The translations under genes and the position numbers were made by a program. Source: an uncultured Acidimicrobiales bacterium (lineage in GTDB: Bacteria; Actinomycetota; Acidimicrobiia; Acidimicrobiales; SHLQ01). From it: a stretch of 41,295 bases of DNA. Below the pieces are notes generated by a model that was not told the DNA's origin, did not search any database, and worked only from the letters and a program-made list of their open reading frames with translations. The DNA is taken from positions 1 through 41,295 of the forward strand of contig CALBVK010000166.1 in NCBI GenBank assembly GCA_937969345.1, read 5' to 3'. Numbering within the stretch: position 1 is the stretch's first letter; each line of letters starts with the position of its first letter. This document shows, in pieces, positions 16,997 through 25,298 of the stretch.

Positions 16997-19351
16997 CTAT
17001 CGAAGGTGGCGCCACGTCCCGACGTGATCACGCCAAACATTGATCGGGTTCGCATGACGGAGCCACCAGGCGCTTCGTCCCTCTGACTCTCGCGCCTTCG
17101 CAGCAAGAGCAGCCGTAACGCTCTCGGCATCATCGGCCCGTGAACCATCGACTTGCTCACCAGCGAACGTCACGTTGGTGACCTCGGTCGCAAGCGGCCG
17201 CAATGCCTGAGCCGTATCGGGTTGGGTTTTCTCGAGCCGAGCAACAAGCTCGCGAGGGGTCTCCGAGATACGAATTGGCACGCCCATGAATTCGAGCGCT
17301 GACTTGGATTCCGCCCAGGCAAGGCCAATACGGCCACGAGGGTCGTGGGCCACAGCCCGATAGCGACGCTGTGCCCGCCAGCGAGCGAACAGGAGCGGGC
17401 CGAGAGCGACGAGGATCAGGGCGCTTAGGCCAGCGAGCCAGGCAAACACGACGCCAGCGGAGATCTCGCCGACGCTACCGATAACCCCCGACGTTGCTCG
17501 GTCCGATGTTGGAGCGAGGGTAGTGGTTGTCTCGGGCACGGCTTCGGACTGAGGGATCGTGGTGGCGTTCGGGCCGGGCTGGTTTGGGTTGACCTCGGGA
17601 ACCGTCGTCGACGGAGCGTTCGTTGCACCGCCGCCTTCTTGAGCTTCAGCTTGTCCGGTGTAGGACTCGTCGCCGGGGGCGCCACGTCCGGGCGTCGGTT
17701 CAAAGCGCAGCCAACCAATGTCTTCGATCCATACCTCGGGCCAGGCGTGTGCGTGCTTACCGTTGACCCGATACGCCTCGATCGCTGGATCCCATTCGCC
17801 GGGGGTGAAGCCAACAGCCACACGTGCGGGCAAGCCGATCGACCGGGCCATTGCGGCATAGGAACCAGCGAACTGCTCGCAGTACCCGGCCCGAACTTCG
17901 AACAGGAAGTCCTCGATACGGGAGGATCCATGACCGGCCGAGACGTCGAGGCTGTAACTGAACAACGTCGGGTCGCGGAAGTAGTTCTGGAGTGCCAGGG
18001 CTTTTTCGTATGGCGTTTCGGCGCCCGCCACCACATCGACAGCCTGATCACGAACCGCCTGGCTAAAGTCCGGTGGCAAGTCAAGATATCGCTCGGCGAT
18101 GTCACCGGGAATGCCATCGCCAGCCGCAGCGATGGCCTGTGCGTCGCGCTGGGGTACGGCGGACAACAGTGTGTAGATCAGTCCGTCGGAGTTCTCCGTT
18201 TCGCGATTGACGATGAGGGTGCCGGATTCGGGTTCGTACTCGAGCTTGACATCATCGGGGGCGGCAAGAACCTCGGTGGGCTCATAGGCAGCCGGCAGCC
18301 AGATTTCCCCGAGGCGGTCGATGTCGAAGCGCTGGGTCACCGCCTCAAACGTGGTGCCATCGGGCAGGTCGGTGTCGAGCTCCCCAGCCGCCTCTTCGAA
18401 CGATCCACGTGACCGCCAGATGCGGCCGTCGAAGACATCGAGTGACGTGATGCGCCAATAGTCCTTGACGGGCGACGCAACCGTAAACACCTCGACATCT
18501 GGCTGGTTGATCAGCCGGGATTGGATATCGACGAGCGGCGACAACACCACGCGGGGTTCTTCGGGGTCGTCCCACGTCGTCGGGTCGAAGTTCTCGATCG
18601 GCGGTTCGTTGTAGCCGGGGAGCGCCTGAGCCACGCTGACACCACCGATAAGCGTGACCGCCAAGATCGCGGCCCCAACCCGAAAGAGCGACGCCTGGCC
18701 GCGTTCTGCTGCACCGGCGCCTAACCATGCGCCAGCGGTCGAGGTTTCGCCCAGTCGATGGAAGAGCACGAGGGCGAGCCCAGCAACAAGTATGAATACC
18801 GTGGTTTCGACGCGAGCTTGCTCGGCTGCGAAGAACGATCCAAAGATAAAGACCGCCGCACCGGGGATCAGCGCCTCACCCGGAGAACGAAGCCGGAACG
18901 CGGCCCAGTCGGCCAAAAACGCAATAACCCACGTAACGATCGCGATGAGCAACAGGAATGGAGCGGTGACGATGGCGGGGGAGGAGACCGTCTGAAACTG
19001 TTCCCAAGCCAGCTGCAAGTCGGTCCCGTAACCACGGAGAGCAATAGTGCCTGGGCTGATCGGTGGCTCGATCGTCGTGGGCGGGAACAGTAACCACGTG
19101 GTGACGGCAAACCCGATGGCTGAAATGAACGCCGAGATAAACAAGCCTCCGCGAGCCCACCGGACAGCTGCGGCGAGGACATGTGCGGACACGGCCACCG
19201 CAGCCACCGGCACAAAGAACGAGGTGTCGATGAAGAGCCTCTTGAAGCTGTAGACGATCGCGACCGTAAACAGAACGAGCAGGAGCTCGGTGGCGATGTC
19301 GTAACTCGACGTCGGCATGCGGCGAACGTGGCCGCGGCGGCGAGGGATCAC
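16997..19351 (-). CDS. TgpA-like transglutaminase-core membrane protein
   Basis: 784 aa, multiple N-terminal TMs; catalytic-like AGYCEQFAGSYAAMARSIGLPARVAVGFTPG...KHAHAWPEVWIEDIGWLRFEPTPGRG; C-terminal TM and Arg-rich tail. Confidence 0.88.
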   Translation of the reverse strand: MIPRRRGHVRRMPTSSYDIATELLLVLFTVAIVYSFKRLFIDTSFFVPVAAVAVSAHVLAAAVRWARGGLFISAFISAIGFAVTTWLLFPPTTIEPPISPGTIALRGYGTDLQLAWEQFQTVSSPAIVTAPFLLLIAIVTWVIAFLADWAAFRLRSPGEALIPGAAVFIFGSFFAAEQARVETTVFILVAGLALVLFHRLGETSTAGAWLGAGAAERGQASLFRVGAAILAVTLIGGVSVAQALPGYNEPPIENFDPTTWDDPEEPRVVLSPLVDIQSRLINQPDVEVFTVASPVKDYWRITSLDVFDGRIWRSRGSFEEAAGELDTDLPDGTTFEAVTQRFDIDRLGEIWLPAAYEPTEVLAAPDDVKLEYEPESGTLIVNRETENSDGLIYTLLSAVPQRDAQAIAAAGDGIPGDIAERYLDLPPDFSQAVRDQAVDVVAGAETPYEKALALQNYFRDPTLFSYSLDVSAGHGSSRIEDFLFEVRAGYCEQFAGSYAAMARSIGLPARVAVGFTPGEWDPAIEAYRVNGKHAHAWPEVWIEDIGWLRFEPTPGRGAPGDESYTGQAEAQEGGGATNAPSTTVPEVNPNQPGPNATTIPQSEAVPETTTTLAPTSDRATSGVIGSVGEISAGVVFAWLAGLSALILVALGPLLFARWRAQRRYRAVAHDPRGRIGLAWAESKSALEFMGVPIRISETPRELVARLEKTQPDTAQALRPLATEVTNVTFAGEQVDGSRADDAESVTAALAAKARESEGRSAWWLRHANPINVWRDHVGTWRHLR

Positions 19352-19463
19352 GCCGATCCTGTCGAGAGCGCAGTGCGGAGGGTCACGGTCAATAGATTGT
19401 CATTGCAAGCCGCCCCTATGCAGTCGCTCAAAGACATGTTTTGGCAATCCTTACCGGGCGTTT

Positions 19464-20639
19464 TCATCGGGCGCTCCCCGACGACATCAACGTGGTGATG
19501 GATCGACTCCACACGCTCGCCAAATCCTGGATCGAGCCCAAACGCAACCGGATCTCCTTGCCGACGGCTTCGGTCGTGCTCGCCACCGCGGGAGCGCTCG
19601 TGTCCCAAACCGCGTGATCCATCGTCAAGAACATCACTCGCCCATAGGCCATGAGCTGCGAGGACGTCACGGTTGGATGCGGACCAGATACGACAACGAT
19701 CGCTCCCTGAGCGTCGGCCGGAACGATCGACCCGGGGCTCTCGCGCGAGGCTTGTTCGACAATGGCGAGGACGCTTAGGGCCTGCTCGACTCCCGAGGTG
19801 CCAAGCACGAAGTTTGTGTCATGTCCATCGCTGGTCAACAGTCGGAACGGATCGGAGCGATTGCGCATCGACGAAATAAGCGACGCTGCTACGGACGCGC
19901 CTTTGTCGACCGCCAAAATCGAATCCATCGACGCATTGTCGAGCAACACCGTCAAGTGGTTCTGGGTCGGGGCCTCGTCCTCGCGAACGATCAAGTCGTC
20001 GTGGCGTGCCGAGGCAGCCCAGTTGATACGGCGAATGTCGTCACCAGGCACGTACTGGCGCAACGCATGAAATTCTTCGCTGCGTCCGCCGAGAAACTCG
20101 GGCACATCGGACATCGACCGTCTCTCGGTCGCTGGCGACGGCGGTGCTGCCGGCAACGGAACGACCTCGGGATACACGACGAGCTTTCCGAGACTCGGGG
20201 CGGTGAATCGTCGTGTTGCGAGGCCGAAGGGGTCCGACGCTTCGAAGTCGACGGGACCGACATTGACCACGCCACGACGTTCGGTTGGCAACTTGTACGC
20301 AGCGCGGGTTACTTCGTCAGGACGCAGCGGACTAACGAACAGCTGAGCTCCGGTGGTTCCCTGTACGTTGTCCGTCAGGCGCATGACGGGAGCCTTCGCC
20401 GACCCGTTGCGGACCGCAAGCTCGACCCGCCCTACCGAACCCACATGGAGTCGAGATGGCGTAACGGTACGACCAACGCCCAGCTGAAGAGGGCGCATTA
20501 CGGCAACGACGACAGCAATGACCGCAAGCGCGATCAGCGCGGTACCGATGATGTACAGCTCGACCATGCCAAAGAGACGGCCAGCGACGATCGAGACCGC
20601 GCCAAACAGGAAGCACAGCCAACCGCGGGTTGTAGGCAT
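19464..20639 (-). CDS. DUF58 domain protein
   Basis: Two N-terminal TMs; FLGGRSEEFHALRQYVPGDDIRRINWAASARHDDLIVREDE is the DUF58 core. Confidence 0.9.
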   Translation of the reverse strand: MPTTRGWLCFLFGAVSIVAGRLFGMVELYIIGTALIALAVIAVVVAVMRPLQLGVGRTVTPSRLHVGSVGRVELAVRNGSAKAPVMRLTDNVQGTTGAQLFVSPLRPDEVTRAAYKLPTERRGVVNVGPVDFEASDPFGLATRRFTAPSLGKLVVYPEVVPLPAAPPSPATERRSMSDVPEFLGGRSEEFHALRQYVPGDDIRRINWAASARHDDLIVREDEAPTQNHLTVLLDNASMDSILAVDKGASVAASLISSMRNRSDPFRLLTSDGHDTNFVLGTSGVEQALSVLAIVEQASRESPGSIVPADAQGAIVVVSGPHPTVTSSQLMAYGRVMFLTMDHAVWDTSAPAVASTTEAVGKEIRLRLGSIQDLASVWSRSITTLMSSGSAR

Positions 20640-20641
20640 TG

Positions 20642-21619
20642 TCAGCCGACGCTCGGAACTGCCACAGAGGCCAAGACGTCGTCGATAATGTTCGCCGCCG
20701 ACATCCCGCTCAATTGTGACTCGGGTGTGAGCATCACACGATGGGCGAGCACGGGACGAGCGAGTGCTTTGACATCGTCGGGAATGACGAAGGCTCGGCC
20801 CGAAGCCGCCGCCAATGCCCGGGCGACCCGTTGCATGCTCAAAATTGCACGTGGTGAAAGACCGAGACGAAGACCGGGATGATTGCGGGTCGCTGTGGCG
20901 ATGTCGAGCAGATAGCCCTTCAACTCCGGCGCAACATGAACCGAACCCAACGCGTTCGTCATCATGATCACGTCCTGGGGAGTCACCGCTGGGGTGAGGT
21001 CATCGACCGACACCCCGTTCTCGCCGTCTCCCTGCTGTTCGAGGATCTCAAGCTCTGCCTCACGGCTCGGATATCCAAGCGACAGCTTCATGAGAAAGCG
21101 GTCGAGCTGGCTCTCCGGCAACGGGTAGGTGCCCTCGTGGTCGAGCGGGTTCTGCGTCGCAATGACCATAAACGGGCCGGCGAGGTGATGGGTGTTGCGG
21201 TCGACGGTTACCTGTCGCTCCGCCATTGCCTCGAGCAGAGAGGATTGGGTCTTGGGCGACGCTCGGTTGATCTCATCGGCCAGCACGATGTTTGCAAACA
21301 CTGCGCCCGGGCGAAACTCAAACTCGCCGGTACCACGGTTCCATATCGACATGCCGACGACATCGGCCGGGAGTAGATCTGGAGTGAACTGAATACGGCC
21401 GCTCGATCCGCCGACCGTCGCCGACATTGCCTTGGCCAATGTGGTCTTGCCCAGACCAGGGGAGTCTTCGAGCAAGACGTGGCCTTCAGCGACCATCGCG
21501 AGAACCGCAAGCTGCACGATGTCGTGCTTGCCGCGGATCACGGTTTCGATGTTGTCAACCATGGACCGAAACAGAGTCGAGAACGTTTCCGTTCGGGTCG
21601 ATTGGGGGGTTGTCGTCAC
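20642..21619 (-). CDS. MoxR-family AAA+ ATPase
   Basis: GHVLLEDSPGLGKTTLAKAMSATVGG; NIVLADEINRASPKTQSSLLEAMAERQVTVD; ATQNPLDHEGTYPLPESQLDRFLMKLSLGYP. Confidence 0.93.
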   Translation of the reverse strand: MTTTPQSTRTETFSTLFRSMVDNIETVIRGKHDIVQLAVLAMVAEGHVLLEDSPGLGKTTLAKAMSATVGGSSGRIQFTPDLLPADVVGMSIWNRGTGEFEFRPGAVFANIVLADEINRASPKTQSSLLEAMAERQVTVDRNTHHLAGPFMVIATQNPLDHEGTYPLPESQLDRFLMKLSLGYPSREAELEILEQQGDGENGVSVDDLTPAVTPQDVIMMTNALGSVHVAPELKGYLLDIATATRNHPGLRLGLSPRAILSMQRVARALAAASGRAFVIPDDVKALARPVLAHRVMLTPESQLSGMSAANIIDDVLASVAVPSVG

Positions 21620-21793
21620 CCGTTACTCCTCAGTTGTCATCGTTGCAATGCGGCAAAACCGCGAGTGCACCATGGTAGTTGTAGTCGCCCGTTGACCCAG
21701 TATTTGGTCAGCCGCGCCGGGGGCGCACCCCACACCAGTAGTAACACGAGTCCGAAGAAGCCTATTCACGTATTGAGCAATAGTCTGGTGAGA

Positions 21794-22060
21794 ATGACGA
21801 CGACGAACACGCCATCGGGCTGGGCGCTACAAAATGGAGTGGCGCTCGCCAAACGCCCCGACCTTTGGCGTACCGCGCTGCGATTGGCACGCAACCACGC
21901 TCCGGATCGCTGGTGGGCGACCAAGCCGTATCTACCGATCCCGGACGCATCTTGGATGGACTTTCGATTCGAAACGGCATTCGCCGACACCGAAGGTCGA
22001 CCCGAACCACACCAGTTCATCGAATATCTCGAGTGGGCCAAGAGCTGGAAGTATCTCTAG
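21794..22060 (+). CDS. Small conserved hypothetical protein
   Basis: MTTTNTPSGWALQNGVALAKRPDLWRTALRLARNHAPDRWWATKPYLPIPDASWMDFRFETAFADTEGRPEPHQFIEYLEWAKSWKYL, 88 aa. Confidence 0.7.
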   Translation: MTTTNTPSGWALQNGVALAKRPDLWRTALRLARNHAPDRWWATKPYLPIPDASWMDFRFETAFADTEGRPEPHQFIEYLEWAKSWKYL

Positions 22061-22066
22061 ATCTAC

Positions 22067-22132
22067 GCCGCCAGCCTCCGGCTGATTTTGGCGGCTTCGA
22101 TCTAAAGATCCGCTCTTCCCCTTCGGGGAGCG
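22067..22132. terminator. Candidate terminator region between convergent genes
   Basis: GCCGCCA (22067-22073)/TGGCGGC (22089-22095) enclosing a GCC-TCC-GGC mini-hairpin; second hairpin CGCT-ctt-CCCC-ttc-GGGG-AGCG at 22111-22132. Confidence 0.5.
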
Positions 22133-22161
22133 TTCATTCGGCACGCAGCCTTTACGCCTGA

Positions 22162-22206
22162 GGCGGTGGTTGGTGGGCTCGGCGGTGGTTGGTGGGCTCG
22201 GCGGTG
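22162..22206. repeat. 19-bp perfect tandem repeat, 2.4 copies
   Basis: GGCGGTGGTTGGTGGGCTC at 22162-22180 and 22181-22199, then GGCGGTG. Confidence 0.9.
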
Positions 22207-22213
22207 ATTTTGC

Positions 22214-22897
22214 TTAGTGGGTGGCTAGTTCGGTTTGGATTGCGTTGAGGATCTCGGTTGGGGAGTGTGGGATACCGACCGCTACATCTCGGAGGTCTGC
22301 GGCTGCACGGACCCGTTCCTCCGCCGATAGCGCTAGGAACGACGCGTGCCGGGGGCCGTCCCACCGACGAAGGATCGCAACCTGTAGACGGGCCGCGCTG
22401 CGGGTTCTGCGCTGAGACATGCCAACGAGCTTCTGCCCATCGAGGGTGAGCTCGCCCGGGCCAAGGCCTGCAAAGCACACGCGCCGTGACCAGGGAGAGT
22501 GCTGAAGGCGTCCGCCATACAGCTGCGTATCGACACCGAGCCCAAGCAGTGCGCGCTGACATGCAGCGCCGAGCCAATCGAAGCTCCGCCCCACGTCGGC
22601 GGACCACAACGGATCGCCTGACGGCAAAACAACGTCGAACCACACGAGGTCGGCTTGGCTCACCAGGACGGCGCCTCCACCGCTACGACGCTTGGCCACC
22701 GCGACCCTCTGATCTGCGAGCTCGTTGGCATCGACCGTGTCTGCGTGCTGCGAACTGCCCAACACCAACGTCTCGGCATCGGACAGCTGCGGGACCCACA
22801 GCGACCGTGGTGCGTCGTCGAACGGACGCGCATGGAACGACGCGGGGTCTTCGTCGATGAACTCGGCCGCAAAGCCCTTCATAGTCACAAAATGCAT
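22214..22897 (-). CDS. Lipoate-protein ligase A-like (BPL/LplA/LipB family)
   Basis: VAKRRSGGGAVLVSQADLVWFDVVLP and GELTLDGQKLVGMSQRRTR match LplA-type core motifs. Start uncertain (22882 possible). Confidence 0.8.
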   Translation of the reverse strand: MHFVTMKGFAAEFIDEDPASFHARPFDDAPRSLWVPQLSDAETLVLGSSQHADTVDANELADQRVAVAKRRSGGGAVLVSQADLVWFDVVLPSGDPLWSADVGRSFDWLGAACQRALLGLGVDTQLYGGRLQHSPWSRRVCFAGLGPGELTLDGQKLVGMSQRRTRSAARLQVAILRRWDGPRHASFLALSAEERVRAAADLRDVAVGIPHSPTEILNAIQTELATH

Positions 22898-22954
22898 CGT
22901 ACGGCGAGATTTTCTTGGGACAAGCTCCCACTACGCGCCACCGGCCGACATTTC

Positions 22955-22987
22955 GCCGAATATCAACGGATATGTTGATATTTCGGC
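22955..22987. promoter_or_regulatory. AT-rich dyad-symmetric element between divergent lplA-like gene and mraZ
   Basis: GCCGAATATCAAC-GGATAT-GTTGATATTTCGGC; AATATCAAC/GTTGATATT is a perfect 9-bp inverted repeat (22959-22982), flanked by GCCG/CGGC. Confidence 0.6.
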
Positions 22988-23045
22988 ACTTCTAGTGGGT
23001 ACGAATGTTCGACCCTTCGCGAGATTTCTTGAGAAACATCTCAAC

Positions 23046-23093
23046 AGTGGGTTCAATTTGACGAAAAGTGGGGAAAGATGCTTGCCTAGTGGG
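23046..23093 (+). promoter_or_regulatory. Candidate MraZ operator: three AGTGGG boxes
   Basis: AGTGGG at 23046, 23067 and 23088, spaced 21 nt, upstream of the mraZ ATG (23165); another AGTGGG at 22994. MraZ is known to bind TGGG-type direct repeats upstream of its own gene. Confidence 0.65.
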
Positions 23094-23164
23094 GCAAAGT
23101 GTCATACGGTGTCTCAACATGGAGTACGGCACCACGCACCAACGATTCAACGGGGAGGGAAGCG

Positions 23165-23590
23165 ATGTTCGTCAATCACTACGAGCACTCCCTCGACTCG
23201 AAGAATCGTCTCGTGCTGCCAGCGAAGTTCCGCTCGAAACTGGGCGAACGGGTCTACCTCGCCCAGCAGGGCAGTTCCCTGGGCGTGTACTCCGAAGCGG
23301 CGTTCGCCGAGACCACCCAACGGTTGCTCGACCAAGTTCGATCCGGGGAGACCGATCCCCAAGCCCGGTTGGCTTTCGCAGCGAGCACCGTCGAGATCGA
23401 TATCGATTCAGCGGGACGCATCACGATTCCCCAACGGTTGCGCGAGATCGCCAACCTGACGGGCGACGTGATCGTGGCCGGAGCACTCACGCATGTGGAG
23501 ATCTGGGACCGCGAAGCCTACGAATCGATGGAAGCCACACTCAACAACGTGGTGCAAGAGCAGTTCAAAGCTGGGGGAACGATCAACTAA
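23165..23590 (+). CDS. mraZ: Transcriptional regulator MraZ
   Basis: MFVNHYEHSLDSKNRLVLPAKFR; IDIDSAGRITIPQRLREIANLTGDVIVAG. Confidence 0.95.
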   Translation: MFVNHYEHSLDSKNRLVLPAKFRSKLGERVYLAQQGSSLGVYSEAAFAETTQRLLDQVRSGETDPQARLAFAASTVEIDIDSAGRITIPQRLREIANLTGDVIVAGALTHVEIWDREAYESMEATLNNVVQEQFKAGGTIN

Positions 23591-23604
23591 GCGCCCTCTC
23601 GGTC

Positions 23605-23683
23605 GTATCGAGCGTGAACACGGATCTCGATCGGGTCTCTGGCTCATCGACTGCCAACACGGATCTCGATCGGGAGTATCGAG
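23605..23683. repeat. Pair of interleaved direct repeats downstream of mraZ
   Basis: AACACGGATCTCGATCGGG (19 nt, identical) at 23617-23635 and 23656-23674; GTATCGAG at 23605-23612 and 23676-23683. Confidence 0.85.
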
Positions 23684-23721
23684 AAAGTCACAGGAGGGTC
23701 AGCTGAAGTAGCGAAAAACAG

Positions 23722-23890
23722 CGAGCAAGGCTCGTTCATTGACAGTCTCTCGGTTAGCAGATGGAAGGCCCCTACTCCGCCCGCTTGCCATCAGCTCGAT
23801 CAGGGGAGAAATCCTGACGTGCGCCCGTTAACCGAGGGACTGTCAATGGCCGAACCACATACCGCTCGCTCGTAACGCTCTCAGCGGCGC
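23722..23890 (+). ncRNA. Structured 5' leader of rsmH (mraW); candidate mraW RNA motif
   Basis: Closing stem CATTGACAGTCTCTCGGTTA (23737-23756) with TAACCGAGGGACTGTCAATG (23829-23848), one non-Watson-Crick position in 20; internal hairpins GATGG/CCATC (23760-23792) and TCAGG/CCTGA (23800-23817). Position matches the known actinobacterial mraW RNA motif; boundaries approximate. Confidence 0.65.
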
Positions 23891-23907
23891 CTTCCGTCGT
23901 GTTGATT

Positions 23908-24852
23908 ATGGAACGAACACCAGCAGCTGAACCTTCCGGGTTTCACCACGACCCGGTGATGCTCGACGAAATCCTCAGCATCATCGACGACCTACCTCCG
24001 GGAGTCTTTGCCGATCTCACCCTCGGGGGTGCAGGCCATGGCGTCGCCACACTCGAACAGCGGGAAGACTTGACCCTTCATGGATTCGATCGCGACGACG
24101 TTGCGCTCGAGGCGGCCGGACAGCGACTCTCGGCCTTCGGCGAACGTGCCGTACTGCACAAGACCCGCTTCGACCTCGCGGCCAGCTTGCTTCGCCAGAG
24201 CGACGTCCCGGCCATATCTGGCTTTTTGATGGACCTTGGCGTGTCGTCGCCGCAACTCGACGTCGGTGAACGCGGCTTCAGCTACCGAATCGACGGACCG
24301 CTCGACATGCGGATGGACAACGGCCAGTCACGCACCGCCGCCGACATTGTCAACACATACGCTCCGGGTGAACTAGTCGACGTGCTTCGTTCTTACGGCG
24401 ACGAACGCCATGCGGGACGTATCGTCGACGCGATCATGTCGGCGCGTCCGTTGTCGACGACTACCGAACTGGCCGAACTGGTCTCAAACGCCATTCCAGC
24501 AGCGGCGCGCCGCAAGAGCACTGGTCACCCAGCAAAGCGCACGTTTCAAGCCTTGCGCATCGAGGTCAACGACGAACTGAGCATCCTCGGTGACACGATC
24601 GACTCGATGATTCGGATGCTCGCTCCGGGAGGTGTTGGCCTCGTCCTCACCTATCACTCCGGCGAGGACCGCATTACCAAGGACCGCATGCGCAAGACCA
24701 TCGACGATGGGGCACTTCCGGGGATGCCAGCCACATCGGACTTCGAATGGTTCTTCCGTGGGGCAAAGACCGCGTCAGATGACGAACTCGAACGCAACCC
24801 TCGGGCGCGCTCGGCTCGTCTCCGAGCGATCCGAAGGCGGGACGACACGTGA
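23908..24852 (+). CDS. rsmH: 16S rRNA m4C1402 methyltransferase RsmH (MraW)
   Basis: FHHDPVMLDEILSIIDDLPPGVFADLTLGGAGHG; GFLMDLGVSSPQLDVGERGFSYRIDGPLDMRMD; KRTFQALRIEVNDEL. Confidence 0.95.
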   Translation: MERTPAAEPSGFHHDPVMLDEILSIIDDLPPGVFADLTLGGAGHGVATLEQREDLTLHGFDRDDVALEAAGQRLSAFGERAVLHKTRFDLAASLLRQSDVPAISGFLMDLGVSSPQLDVGERGFSYRIDGPLDMRMDNGQSRTAADIVNTYAPGELVDVLRSYGDERHAGRIVDAIMSARPLSTTTELAELVSNAIPAAARRKSTGHPAKRTFQALRIEVNDELSILGDTIDSMIRMLAPGGVGLVLTYHSGEDRITKDRMRKTIDDGALPGMPATSDFEWFFRGAKTASDDELERNPRARSARLRAIRRRDDT

Positions 24853-25298
24853 CCAACCGTCGAACACGGGTGGTCGAGTTCCTCGGGCTCCCGGCAATCT
24901 CCAATCGAATAAGCGAGCGTCGTGCACGCTCCGGCGATGTCGTCTTCTCGGTCATCGCCGTCGTGGTCGTTTTCGGCTCCCTTCTCGGAATCGTCGTCGT
25001 GCAGACCTTCATCGTGCAGAACCGAGTCCAGCTCGACGCGGTCAACAGCGAACTCTCGGTCGCCCGTGAGCGAAATCAGGAACTCCGGTTGCGAGTAATC
25101 GAACTCGAAGCCCCAGAGCGCATCTTGGACACCGCGGTGTCCCGGCTTGGAATGATTCGTCCCGATGAACGTACGTATCTCCCTGGTGTCGACCCCGACC
25201 TCGTCGAGATTCGACTTCCGCCACCGGGTAACCCGTTCGGCCCAGCGCCTCTGCCCGCCTCGCTCTACCCCGACACGACAACGGGGGAGACGCCATGA
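24849..25298 (+). CDS. ftsL: FtsL-like septum formation protein
   Basis: Short protein with one TM followed by a coiled-coil (NRVQLDAVNSELSVARERNQELRLRVIELEAPERILDTAVSRLGM) at the ftsL position. Confidence 0.8.
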   Translation: MTNRRTRVVEFLGLPAISNRISERRARSGDVVFSVIAVVVVFGSLLGIVVVQTFIVQNRVQLDAVNSELSVARERNQELRLRVIELEAPERILDTAVSRLGMIRPDERTYLPGVDPDLVEIRLPPPGNPFGPAPLPASLYPDTTTGETP

